A stretch of DNA of 64,000 nt, from NCBI GenBank assembly GCA_029834535.1, contig JAQMWT010000003.1, positions 178,830-242,829 of the forward strand. Reading direction: 5' to 3'. Below, one piece after another: positions 1-10,029 of this stretch. Positions within the stretch are counted from its first letter, which is position 1. The number at the start of each line of letters is the position of its first letter. Position numbers and translations under genes: made by a program. The notes under the pieces are model-generated. The model saw nothing but the letters and a program-made list of their open reading frames with translations, was not told the origin of the DNA and ran no database searches. This DNA is from Chrysophaeum taylorii. Its lineage: Eukaryota; Sar; Pelagophyceae; Pelagomonadales; Pelagomonadaceae.

Positions 1-795
1 ATGTCTGAAGGGAGAGGGTTGTCATGAGCATCATAGTCTAATAACAAATCTTTCCCTGGAGGTTGGCGAAGATAGTATTGCGGGTTTATAGCAAAAGCCA
101 TTTCCGTCAACAGTTTACGTAACCAGACCACATCATCACCACACATATTAAGGGCAATAAGCTCACTCTCATGCGTGGAAGTGGCTGGCTGTTAAAGGTT
201 GTAGTTTGGACTTCCAAGTGATAAGGGAACCAAACAAAAAGATAGCATAACCAGTTGTAGATTTGCGGCCTTGTTCGTAAGATGGCGCATTATCAGCGTC
301 GACGAACGCGACCAGTGGATCAAAATTACCCGAATTCACTTGTTCTTTAATGTAGTCCAACATAGTTGCCATATCGGTACGATTGCCGATGAGAGATCTA
401 AGATGGTCCATTAGAGCGGAAGAACCAGAGTAGTACCATAGTCGAAGATTGCGATTTTCTGGTTTGCGCAAATAACGAAGTACTCCTGTTAATACCTGGA
501 CGTGCAGATAATCTGGATTGTGCATTCCTCGGGAACAACGACTGAGGCTTTGTGATAAATCAGGGCGACAGGCCAACTGTACAAAAGTGAGCTTGCCCAG
601 TAGGGTGGAGAAGGTGTGTTGGATGAACTTGTCCATATCAGAGGATGGCTCTCCAGTTTTATATATAGTTGAAGGAGATTTAGGGGTAGACGTAGGACGT
701 AAATTTGCTACTATAGGGTACTCTTCAAACAAGGCATCAATTTTGGCTTGGCAATCAAGTGAGATGGAGCCATCATTAGTGCGTGTTACTCGCAT
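1..795 (-). pseudogene. copia A RNase H / C-terminal pol fragment
   Basis: The frame contains the usual copia segment between RT and RNase H (LGKLTFVQLACRPDLSQ, then GMHNP and LRYLR) followed by RNase H signatures (AFVDADNAPSYEQGRKSTTG, then ITWKSK). It reads to a stop near 169 in this frame. After a one-base frame change it continues into the conserved 'ELIAL...VVWLRKLL' segment up to the window edge. In an intact element this domain removes the RNA strand of the RNA/DNA hybrid. The break marks it as decayed. Confidence 0.85.
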
Positions 796-855
796 GCCTA
801 GAAGAGTATGAGCATCTTCAAAGTCTTCAACAGAGTATTCTTTCTTTATGGCTTG

Positions 856-2058
856 TTAAAATTCGCGACGTAGACTTTCCGATGTACAGATGATAACAAC
901 ATCATCCACTGATAGAGTACAAAGTAAAAACGTAGCGTCGGATTGGACATTGGCATAGATACAGGTATCTGTTCGAAAGCGTTGATAGCCTAGCGTGTCG
1001 AAGGAGCCATTTATGGTTTGGTTCCAGAGTGCAGGACTCTGTCGTAATCCATAAAGAGATTTGAGCAGTTTTGGGAGACGTCGTCCTTGGTACTTTGCAT
1101 CTTTAGGATCCAGTAGCTGAATACCTTGTGGCATTTTAACGTAGACATGAGAATCTATGGGGGCTTGAACAAACGCATTAGGCACATCTATGTGATAGAC
1201 GGGAAGTCGGAGGTGTGCTGCGAGCGCCAGAACACAACGGATACCAGTGAGCTGCGCCATTGGACTAAATGTGTTAAAAAAGTCGGTGCCCAGGGAGGCT
1301 AAAAATCCCCGTAGGACCAATCTCGCTTTATGTTTGATGTATTCGCCGGCAGCGTTGGTCTTTATACGTAATACCAGCCGGGTATCAAGAGGCTTGGAAT
1401 TGGCCATGGGCAACGATAGCTTAAAACAGCCAAATTTGACAATATCAAAAATAATCTCCTTGGAAATTGCGGTGATGTAAGCCTTGCGATCAGCATCGGA
1501 AAGACCTTTTAGGCAAGTCAACTCATATTCATCAATCTTGATATCCTTGGCTTGAATTTTATATTCGTCCGGACCAACAGTGCTGGGATCTTGAGCATGA
1601 GTGAGGTGGATGATCGTGTAAGAATCAGCAATAGCGTTAGTATGATCGGGATCGGGAGTTTCGACAAGTTGAATAACAAGTAGAGGATCATCTCCAAGGT
1701 GTGCATCGATGTAATGAGACTGCACAGTGATGTAGTCTTCAATGGCGGAGAGGCGGGGTTCTGAAGCGCCATAAGAAGCATCGTTATGATCCAAAACAGA
1801 ATGGGGCGTTAGCAAAGCATAAGCATATTGAGCGGGAGAAATTTGAAAAGCTTGAGCGTGTACAGAAATTAGATGAACAAGAGCGCGAGGAAGGTGAAGG
1901 TCCGAGAGGCTGAAGTCGTAGAGGAGATGAACAGCAGTGGCATCCGCCGACGGATGGCTAAGGCTACTATGACACATACCAGAAGAAGACTGGAATAGCG
2001 CTTGGTGAAATTGATGATGAAGAGGTCGTGTAAATTCCACCCCTGGAGGCATAGCCAT
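856..2058 (-). pseudogene. copia A reverse transcriptase region
   Basis: The ORF of about 400 codons matches copia RT: KARLVLRGF, TFSPMAQLTGIRCVLALAA, the DVPNAFVQAPI motif with its catalytic Asp, LYGLRQSPALWN, and the active-site box SVDDVVII (the VDD of YVDD). The first ~180 residues are the poorly conserved spacer upstream of RT. The reading frame ends just after VDD and resumes in another frame at 795, so pol is frameshifted. The ATG at 2058 is simply the first Met in the open frame; there is no evidence that translation starts there. Confidence 0.87.
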
Positions 2059-2218
2059 CCAGTGGATGCCATGAGCAGCATGAAGGGAGTGGAGGGTGGG
2101 GTCGCAGAAGGTAATGTACTGCTTGGAGAGGTCATACTTGAAGTCAGCGAGCGTACCACCAGCTTGTTTATAAGCGGCAACGGTTGGCGAAGCAATGCGA
2201 GTGAGGACAGCCTTGAGA

Positions 2219-3018
2219 TTAGTCTTGCGACGAGGCTGAGGGTGATAATTGCTGTTTTAAGTACGAGACATCGTTAGACGAGACAGTTTCATAAAAGCCA
2301 AAAGCTATAAGCATTATGGCGCGCGTTTTGTTAGGAAGATAGTTTTTGTTAGACACCTTAGTTATGGCTGGCCAGGCCGCGAGACCTGGTTTGTTCACAC
2401 TCTCGTGATTAAAAAATGTATACAGGAAAGTTGCATACCTATTTTGGTAAGTATGCCAGTCGGCATGAGTTAAAGCGAACATGGACACTGGCGCGTTAAC
2501 TCTGCCATCAAAGGTAAGTTCGCGAGGATGGGTGATGTTGAGGTTACGTTCACCCTCCTTAAAGCGACCGTTAACTTCGGGGCGGACCGTACAAACTCCA
2601 TTATCATAGCAGACAGTGGCCAACTGTGCTACTTCGTGATCAAGAAGATGTGGGAGCGCTTCAGCTGTGAAATGCCAGACCTGGTATTGCCGGAGCCAGA
2701 TCGCGACTGATCCCAGGTTGAATTCCGCCACTTTGGCGTTTTACCACTCGAGGAGGACTTGGTCAAGAAACCTATTGCGCAAGACTTCATAGTCAACGCA
2801 TGGCCTTGTGTAGCTTCGTACGAGTCGTACTCGAATAGGGCATCGGCGTGATGAAACCGAAGCATCTGCCGAATTTGCCGGATCTGCAAAGAGACCTTTC
2901 GAGTTTGAAGTTGGAAGCGAGTCCCATTATTGAGGAACTCAACAACGGGTGCCTCGAGCTTGATTATATCAGCTCCCGTCACCGCCTTGGGAGCTGCTCT
3001 GCCTGCTCGTTCTGCCAT
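2219..3018 (-). pseudogene. copia A gag, frameshifted
   Basis: Gag starts at the ATG at 3018 (MAERAGRAAPKAV). The same start region recurs in copia B at 9821, which supports it as the true start. The first frame runs to 2629 and the second frame (2731-2219) carries the rest, including HADWHTYQNRYATFLYTFF, so there is a frameshift around 2700-2760. No CCHC zinc knuckle is present before the stop. Together with the absent protease and integrase, this points to a deletion downstream of gag. Confidence 0.7.
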
Positions 3019-3483
3019 GAGAACTGTGACGTGAACCTGTGGGTTCTGGTCAGAGCAGAGTTAACTAACTACCTCTAGACTTTCTAGGGGGCACTGTCTA
3101 TCAGAAGTCTATGTACATTCATCGGTTAGACGATGGAAGGATGCACGTATAGCAGCCGTACAAACTGTGATTCCAGTCAATGTGAGGTTAGCACTGACTG
3201 GAAGTTGTACGGTTGTGCTCTCTATATTGAGAAAGCTATTAGTGCATCATATCGTTGAGCGTCCAGGTGGACACACCCAACATATTCCATAGCGCGCGTG
3301 CAATCAGTGCAGTTAGACAGAGTACACACACACCAACACTCTTACGACAATACGAAGACATATAGACATACACACAAAGTTACGCGGCCTTAACGTGTGT
3401 GTGGTGTAGCTATGTACAACCCATGTTAAGCGTATATACAAGCGTGTTGCATGGCGAGGCTAGACTGGCGCGGTAACAGTCCA
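3019..3483 (-). other. copia A untranslated leader, gag-proximal part
   Basis: This segment is an inverted, diverged copy of 9360-9820 in copia B, including the GTATATACAAGCGTGTTGC and CCAGGTGGAC stretches. It lies between the PBS and the gag ATG of copia A. It is separated from the PBS by the inserted Crypton. No ORF is shared between the two copies, so it is leader rather than coding sequence. Confidence 0.8.
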
Positions 3484-4443
3484 ATACCTAGAGCGTATCA
3501 CCCGGGTCTACTTGTCGCCGCGAAGCCTTACCCGTCCCTCCCCGCGGGGCGAACCCGTCCCGCTAAACGGAAGCCGTCCCAACTTTTCGGAATCCGAGGT
3601 ATCGCGTCCTCAGCCCCTCGGTCCGCGTCGAGGCGCCCGACCACCCCCGGGGCGGGCGACCGCCGAGGGCCGCCGCGCGCCCCGACGTCGCCAGCTCTGG
3701 CCAATGCCGGGCGGCGCGACCGGGCGGCCGCGCCGAAGGCCTTCGCGCGACGACGTCCGAGAAGCCCGAATTCTACGCGGCCGCTGCCTGCGCGGGCGGC
3801 GAGGAGCAGGCGAAGTGTTTCGGAGCGTTGTGGGTCCCGTCGATGTTGGGCGTACCAACCCCGTCGACCACCGACGCGCGGTTCGCGCGACGGTCGAGGG
3901 CTCGGCGACCCGCCGCCGACATCGACCGCAGCTCGTGGTCGCGCGTCCGAGCACGCGCTCTCGCGCGCTCTCGGTGTTGTTGCGGCTTGCTGCTCGCGCG
4001 TCTCGCCGACGGTCGGTTGCGGCGGCGTCCGACGTGCAGGGCTTCCTTGTCGCCCTCCTCTTGGGTGCTGATCCGGATCGAGGAACCCGAGAGCACGTGC
4101 GGCAGACCTCAACCCGCGCGGAGAACACGTCGCCGCGAGTGTAGCGTAGTGTAGCTTCCTAACCGCCTGCGCTCTTGCGACCGATTCGGTAGAGGAAGGG
4201 GCGCTTGCGCTTTTCTCATCGGTGTCCTTGGCGCGGGAGGGAGGGTGCGGCCCGAGTAACCGAAGCCGAATTTTGTACTAGTATAACCAAGATCGCCGGC
4301 ACGAAGCGCGGCAAGGTGCACCCGCACCACGGAAGCTCTCCGTATCCTCGAGGGTATCCTCATAGTGAGCCCCTGGAGCTTGTGGCTTTGGAGATCAACG
4401 AGCGAGGGGTCGCTGTTAGGCGGCCTCGAGCCTCGGAGAACGA

Positions 4444-4586
4444 CAGAAAACTTTCAAGCGCGTTAGACAGAAATGTTACTGAGTACCCGAGTATTCGATC
4501 ACATTCCTGTCAAAATACGACAGGAATGTGATAGAATACTTGGGTACTCAGTAACATTTCTGTCTAACGTGCTTGAAAGTTTTCTG
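4444..4586. repeat. near-perfect 68-bp inverted repeat (fold-back element or hairpin)
   Basis: The left arm is 4444-4511, the 7-nt loop 4512-4518 (AAAATAC), and the right arm 4519-4586. The arms differ at only a few positions. It is AT-rich inside the GC-rich non-coding half of the Crypton, so it looks like a later insertion of a fold-back MITE. I find no clear target-site duplication. A transcript across it would form a long hairpin, so a small-RNA source is an alternative. Confidence 0.85.
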
Positions 4587-5812
4587 TTACGTGTGCACCG
4601 GGGCATAACATAACACTTAGGCGCCAAGCCCTACACGTGCGCCGCGCGGGCCCTATCAGCGCGACGTAACGCCCAGGAGCCTCCTCCCTTCAACGCCCGG
4701 CTCATTGCTACGAGGCTAGCGAGTTACCCGAACCTAGCGAGTCCCTGGATCTGCCCCGCAAGGAGCAAGCTGTGGTCACGTGGTATATTCTTGCTCGAGG
4801 GCTGGACGAGGAAACGGGGCGACAGGCTGTGCCGATGTTGTCGAGTGCGCTGCTCGACGTGAATCACGACACTAGTCAAGGAGGAACTTGGACCCGAGGC
4901 GCGCTCGGCACGCTTGAGCCTGGCATCGACGCACGCGCCGCTTCGCTTCACCAACGACTCGAACCATAAGAAAGGGACCAAAGCAGCCATCTCGTGCAGA
5001 TGCTCCGGCAATCGCGTCTAGACGCCAAGGCCCACCCATAACTGTCGAACGAATGCCCCGCGATCATGCCGCTCGATGTGGGAACTGGAAAGAATATCGA
5101 GCGATGATCCCGTACGTGCACTACGCTCAAGGTCTCGAAGCTTCGACGGGAGCCTTCGTACTTGACATCAGGTGTCCCAGTCAATCCTTCAGTCTCGGTG
5201 CTTCCTATTCGGCTTATCGCTGGACTTCGACTTCTCCAGCGCGTCTCACCAGGAATGTCTCTTGAGACTTGGCCGAGTCGTGACTCCGTCCAGGAGGACT
5301 CACGGCGGTTAAATCCTGCTCGTTCCTCCTCGGCACGGTGAACGTCGAGTCGATGATACACGAACCGCCGCTGTCGCCTTCGTCGTTGTTCCCGCAATCG
5401 AACGCCGCGCCCCTCCCATCGCGCTCCGAACGCACCCAATCTGTGAGAACGGTTTCTGGGAACATTCTGGACATTCTGGTTGCGCCCTTTCTTTCGGCGC
5501 TGGGCTTGCTAGGGGTCCGACTCTCGCTGCAGCGATTTGCCGTCGACCCCGGCGCCAGCACTCAGGACTTAGAGCAGACCCAAAAACTCCTCATCCTGGG
5601 CCGAGACTGGGCCGAGACCAATATGCTGACGAACTACGCCTCCTCTGGTCCCCGATCCCCTCGTGGCTTCGCCACCACCGCGCACCCACGGATGGTCAAC
5701 TCTCCCGACCCATTGCTAGTTGGAGGGCGAGGCCCAGCCACTCGTGGCACAAGCGCCCGCCAGTTTCACAAAATGAACGCCAGTTAACAAGACTAGGTCG
5801 CCTTATCCGGGG
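4587..5812. other. Crypton downstream region, no recognisable gene
   Basis: Several overlapping open frames exist on both strands, but none has a recognisable domain. They are the arginine/serine/proline-rich frames expected by chance in GC-rich DNA. I see nothing else to annotate here. Confidence 0.5.
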
Positions 5813-5837
5813 CTATTTGCGTCGACCACGCAAAAGC

Positions 5838-8494
5838 TCAGGTCGGCAGGTCGTCGTCGTTGTTGTCGGCGTTCGTGGATTTGTCGTGGGTGGCAGCGCC
5901 ATCGACGAGTCGTTGCTTCTTACTTGGGCCCCCATCACGGCCCTTTTTGCCACGGGCGCGGTTCTTGGCGTAGTTGGGCCTTCGCTTTGAGAGCTCCTTC
6001 TGGAGCCAGACGAGGTGGGAAACTCGGATTTGCGGGAGTGGGGGAACTGGTCCTTGATGAGTCCGTCGAGGAATGCGACGCCCGCGTCCTCGCCCCTCGC
6101 GTCTAGGACCTCGTAGATCACGGCGCGCTTGCTGAACGCTTTCTCGAAAGCGCGGTTGTCCTTGCGGGTGCCATTCGAGCGCCACGAGTGCTTGCCGTTT
6201 TTGCCCATCCCGGACCGCTTTTTGGACCGTAGAAGCGCTCGAGCTCCTTGACCGGCGGGCCCCCGTCGACGCCGCGAAAGTACTCTTGGGCCACCTCCTG
6301 GGGTGACTCGCACGGTCGTAGCTGATAACACGACGCGAATTTGGGAGCGGGTCCTCGTCCCAGGTCGACGAGTCAGCAACGACGAGAGGTCGCATGCCAA
6401 ACATGAGCTCGTCGTCCGCCATGTCCTCGGTGGCAAGACGACGTGGTGGCGTCGCAGGCGGATCGGCGTGGCCACTTCGAGCGGTCGAGCGCCCGGCGGG
6501 CACGACGGTAGCCTCGGGACGAGACTGGGCGTCGCATACGCGGCTGTGGATCTCGCTGAGCTGGCGCGCGGGCGTGTTCGCGAGCCGGACGGCGGTCGTC
6601 GTCGAGGGGACGGCCGCGGCGGCGACCTTGTGGTGGGTGTCGCAGAGCGAGGCGTAGATCGCGTTGATGGCGGCGGCAGTCAGCGTGTCGCCGCGCTCCT
6701 GCGCCGCCGCCGCCGTCATCCGCAGGCGCTCGATCGGCATGTTCTTCATGGCGGCGTCTTGGCGCTCGACGTAGTCGGCGAACTCTTTCGTGTTGAACGG
6801 CGCGAAGCCCCACATCGGGTGGTCGTCCATCTTCCCAAGTTTGCGCATGAGCGCCGCATCTTGGACGAGGCACTCGGCGAGGTGATCGAGCATGTCGAGG
6901 TGGTTGCGCGTATTGCGATCGAAGGTCGCCTCGTCGGAGCGCATCATCGCTCGAACCGGGTCGACCACGGAGCCGAAGACCATATTCCTGAGTCGGTCCG
7001 GCACGGGCTCGAGCGATCGCGCGACGTAGTAACACCCGCCTATGATCGGGAAAGCTCGAGCGATCGCGCGACGTCGTCACACGACACCCACCGTCGATCG
7101 GGAAACCGGCGCTGTGTCGAATGAAGCGCATCGGGAAGTCGTTGCAGTACGACACGCTGAGCGCGTCCGCCTGCCGATGGTGTGCGGCTTGCCGCAGCTC
7201 GTCGCGGCCGACTCCGGCCGCCTCCGCCATCCGGAGAGCCTCGCCGCGGCGCAGGTGGACGACGTGCTCGGGGTCTTCTATTGGAACCGCGATCCGCGCG
7301 TACATGCCCTTGGTCTCGTCGAGCATCGCCTTGTCCGAGAGCGGGTTCTTCGGGTCGGGAGGTCCCGACTTGCCGCGGCGGCCAGCAGGCTTGCCGTCGA
7401 AGACGAGGAAGTAGTCCATCCACTCGCGGACGACGATCGGCTGCCCGTCCTTCTCGTCCACGCCGGCGTACGGCGTGTAATTGGGCTTGCGGACGCCGAG
7501 AACGGTCCACATCGTGAACAAGTAGAGCGCCATGCTGAAGTGGAGGCACCTGCGGATCCAGCGCGTGAACGGACGCGACGCGGCGGGGCGCTCACCTCTC
7601 CGGGTTCGTCGCGTGGCGCATCGCGGCGCTCACGTCGGCGTGTCCCGTGACGTTCGTCTTGCCGTTGTCGTGGAGAAAGACGAGCAGCCGGCAAGCGTGG
7701 GGCCCCTCGGCGGACCGCGTTTGAAACACGAGCCAGTCGGCGAGTTGGGCCTTGCGGAGGCTGTCGCCGCGCAGAGCGAGCACGTGCTGGACCACGTGCG
7801 CGAATCGCGCGCGAGTCCCGCGGAAGAGCTTGTTGCGCTCGGTCGGGCCCGGCGCGCCGTCGAAGAGCGCGTACTCGCAGAGCATTCCGTGCTGCTCGTC
7901 GTTGTAGCCGACCAGCAGCGCCCGCGTGTGGCGGCACAGGTACTTCTGGCGCTTGCGGCGCGCCGTGTCCTTCGCGTGATTCGACAGCACTATGGCGACG
8001 CCGTAGTGCGATCGGGGCGAGGGGATGTTGTGCTTCTGGATGCGGTGCCTGTACTTGTCGTCGGTTAGCTGCTCCTGGTAGTAGTCGACGAGGGCCTTCA
8101 GCAGCTGGCGCAGCGTGCTGATGCCGACCACGTCCCCGTCGATAGGTTTGCCGTACGAGTCGAGCTTCGCGCGCCCCGCCGTGAAGCGCAAGAACTCGAG
8201 GCACTTGTCCGGCGTGACGAGGTCGTCGCCGCCGTCGTACGCCTCGCGATCCGGATCGATGCGGTTGCCGTAGAGCGTCGACCCCGGCGCCGCCGCCACG
8301 AACTCGCGGAATTGCTTGATCCACCGCGTCCCCGGGCCCGCCGACGTCCCGTAGGACTTCGACGTGTTCGCGGGCCGCCTCTCGAGCTGGCTCGCCCGAA
8401 GATCGCGGCTCACCTGCGCCGAACGCTCCGCCGTCGCCGTCGCCGCCGCTCCGCTCGACGTCCGCTCGTCGCGCCTCGCGCCGGGGGGTCTCAC
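5838..8494 (-). CDS. Crypton tyrosine recombinase with GCR1_C-type DNA-binding tail, two introns, C-terminus frameshifted
   Basis: Exons in order are 8494-7596, 7549-7092 and 7039-5838. The introns, 7550-7595 (46 nt) and 7040-7091 (52 nt), both start GT, end AG and keep the frame. The first exon has the core-binding part (RPANTSKSYG, VTPDKCLEFLRF, TLRQLLKALVDYYQEQ) and the catalytic-domain start (ALRGDSLR with the first Arg, DNGKTNVTG, MRHATNP). The second has the H-x-x-R box (HLRRGEALR) and the likely nucleophile Tyr (SVSYCNDFPMRFIRHSAGFP). The third continues with GCYYVARSLEPVPDRL and GFAPFN. The GCR1_C-like tail (YFRGVDGGPPVKELERFYG, then a basic AFSKRAVIYEVLDARG block) is reached only by frame changes near 6300 and 6220. 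There is no in-frame ATG at the 5' end; 8494 is a GTG just after a stop, and an ATG at 8504 is in another frame, so the start is unresolved. Confidence 0.82.
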
Positions 8495-8727
8495 TCGGTG
8501 TCATGCCGGCGGGTCGCCTTCAACGCGCGATTCAACTTTCGAATCTCTTGGGACGCCCGCCCGCGCCCGCGGCCGCCACGCCAGAACTGCACCCGAACTC
8601 CAACGGACCGTCGTTCCGGACCTGTCTCGCCCGAGACGCGAATCCCGTCTTTCCGGACGCGTGCCGGTCTCCGAGTCGGTGATACCCGACAGTTACGTGG
8701 ATGCAACACATGATTCTTCAGGACCCC

Positions 8728-8743
8728 GCTGGGCCCATAACCC
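8728..8743 (-). other. copia A primer binding site, half-tRNA initiator Met type
   Basis: The plus strand reads GCTGGGCCCATAACCC directly next to the LTR end at 8744. This is the sequence of the anticodon stem-loop of initiator tRNA-Met (anticodon CAT, C33 form). The element RNA would therefore pair with the internal anticodon arm, the half-tRNA priming known from Drosophila copia, rather than with a tRNA 3' end. Copia B has the same site in mutated form at 9300. Confidence 0.8.
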
Positions 8744-8985
8744 GCAGAGTATTTCGCGAGGCCGTGGTATAAAGTCACTGAAGAACCATCCCGTCTCACC
8801 GTGTGAGTCTGGCAGGTTAAGTTCAGAGAACAGGTTAGTTCCCCTAGCCTCAGCACACGACAGACGGCACGTAGAACTACTCCTAGTTTAACATGCAAGT
8901 CTACGTACCTACGGAACGCGTTAGACCATGATGATGAGCGTGAGCACAAATCAGAGGACTATAGATTTGTTTAAAAGGGAAGGAG
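8744..8985 (-). repeat. copia A LTR, truncated
   Basis: This is an inverted copy of the copia B LTR (8986-9299), for example GGCAGGTTAAGTTCAGA and TAAACTAGGTG in reverse. About 242 of ~314 bp remain. The missing outer part begins where copia B starts. Confidence 0.85.
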
Positions 8986-9299
8986 TGTAGGGAAATCAGT
9001 AGACTCCTGCTCTTATTCCGCCCGTTGAGAGCGCGATCTCTTCCTTACCCGATCTTCTTCCTTTTCACCAAATCAATTAGTATTCTGATTTGCACATCAC
9101 GATCATCATCATGGTCTATAACGCGCTCCGTAGGTACGTAGACTTGCATGTTAAACTAGGTGTCGTTCTACGAGTCGTCTGTCGTGTGCTGAGGCTAGGG
9201 GAACTAACCTGTTATCTGAACTTAACCTGCCAGACTCACACGGCGAGACGGGAAGGTTCTTCAGTGACTTTATACCGCTGCCTCGCGGAATACTCTGCA
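8986..9299 (+). repeat. copia B 5' LTR (314 bp)
   Basis: It starts TGTAGGGAAATC and ends ATACTCTGCA, so it has TG...CA ends. The limits are fixed by comparison with the solo LTR of the same family at 51387-51701 (315 bp), which has an exact target-site duplication. Confidence 0.88.
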
Positions 9300-9315
9300 G
9301 GTTATGGGCATAGCG
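9300..9315 (+). other. copia B primer binding site (mutated initiator tRNA-Met half-tRNA site)
   Basis: The sequence GGTTATGGGCATAGC directly follows the LTR. It differs slightly from the better conserved site of copia A (GGGTTATGGGCCCAGC on its coding strand), which matches the initiator tRNA anticodon arm. Confidence 0.65.
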
Positions 9316-9820
9316 GGGTCCTGAAGAATCATGTGTTGCATCCACGTAACTGTCGGGTATTGGACTGTTACCGCACCAGTCTAGCCTCGCCATGCAACAC
9401 GCTTGTATATACGCTTAACATGGGTTGTACATAGCTACACCACACACGTTAGGGCCGCGTAACTTTGTGTGTCTGTATATATGTCTTCGTATTGTCGTAA
9501 GGGTGTTGGTGTGTGTGTATTTTGTCCAACTGTCTGATTGCGTGCGCGCCATGGAATTTTTTGGGTATGTCCACCTGGACGCTCAACGATGATGCACTAA
9601 CAGCTCTCTCAATACAGAGAGGACAACCTTACAACTGACCAGTCAGTGCTAACCTCACACTGATTGGAATCACAGTTTGTACAGTTGCTGTATATGCTTC
9701 CTTCCATCGTCTAACCGATGAATCTACATAGACTTCCGATAGACAGAGCCCCATAGAATTGCTAGAGGTAGCTGGTTAACTCTGCTTTGACAGAACCCAC
9801 AGGCTCACGTCACAGTTCTC

Positions 9821-9907
9821 ATGGTAGAACGAGCAGGAAGAGTCGCACCCAAAGCAGTCACGGTTGCTGACATTCTCAAACTTGAGGCACCCGTTGTTGA
9901 GTTTCTC
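9821..9907 (+). pseudogene. copia B gag, first ~29 codons only
   Basis: The ATG at 9821 opens a frame that parallels the copia A gag start (ERAGR.APKAV, LEAPVVEFL). Similarity stops after the FL codons and a stop follows in unrelated sequence. It is a truncated remnant. Confidence 0.75.
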
Positions 9908-10029
9908 CCTACCATGATTAGCGCACCTAGTTCGTTGTTTCAAATTACGTACAATATGTAGAAGACCGGAACCTTCGCCGAAGGTGAAACCCTTCATTAA
10001 ACGTTCCCCAGTTATCCTGATGATGATGA

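Larger units (their letters stand above)
3489..8681 (-). mobile_element. Crypton DNA transposon (tyrosine recombinase), 5.19 kb
   Basis: The ends are defined to the base by comparison with the empty site in copia B. The element has one recognisable gene on the minus strand, a tyrosine recombinase of the Crypton/GCR1_C family (8494-5838). About 2.3 kb of GC-rich sequence with no convincing gene lies downstream of it (3489-5812), including a palindromic hairpin at 4444-4586. No terminal inverted repeats longer than 8 bp are seen, as expected for Cryptons. The recombinase core is open, but the C-terminal DNA-binding part has two apparent frameshifts, so this copy is probably inactive. Confidence 0.87.
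3484..8686. repeat. 5-bp direct repeats ATACC flanking the Crypton
   Basis: ATACC is present at 3484-3488 and at 8682-8686. The uninterrupted copia B leader has a single copy in the corresponding sequence (CCAATACCCGACAG in the matching orientation). Everything from 3489 to 8681 is therefore an insertion flanked by a 5-bp direct repeat. Short direct repeats without terminal inverted repeats are what Cryptons leave, because they recombine rather than cut and paste. Confidence 0.9.
1..8985 (-). mobile_element. Ty1/copia element 'copia A', 5' part, minus strand, interrupted by a Crypton
   Basis: In minus-strand order it shows a partial LTR (8985-8744), a primer binding site (8743-8728), a leader (8727-8682, then 3483-3019 beyond the inserted Crypton), a gag start at 3018, reverse transcriptase (2058-856) and RNase H (795 to the window edge). 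Protease and integrase are missing: only about 160 bp separate the end of gag from the RT-upstream region, so this is an internally deleted copy. The LTR stops at 8985, exactly where the plus-strand copia B LTR begins, which suggests copia B inserted into it. The 3' end lies outside the window. Confidence 0.88.
8986..9907 (+). mobile_element. copia B: LTR, leader and first codons of gag, plus strand, 3'-truncated
   Basis: The LTR (8986-9299) is followed by the primer binding site (from 9300), a ~500-bp leader matching copia A in inverted orientation, and the first ~29 codons of gag (MVERAGRVAPKAVTVADILK from 9821). Similarity to copia A gag ends at about 9907. The rest of the element is gone and host DNA with the Pol X gene follows. 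It lies head to head with copia A and appears to have inserted into the copia A LTR. Confidence 0.85.

Noticed and set aside
3451-4363. Several overlapping ORFs of 100-210 codons on both strands
   Set aside because: They are Arg/Pro/Ser-rich, overlap in nearly every frame, lack any motif and cross the Crypton boundary. GC-rich DNA produces such frames by chance.
3489-8681. 8-bp GTATCACC inverted ends near the Crypton borders, suggesting a TIR transposon
   Set aside because: Using them would leave six unexplained bases at the left. The ATACC direct repeat with an exact empty site fits better, and the gene is a tyrosine recombinase.
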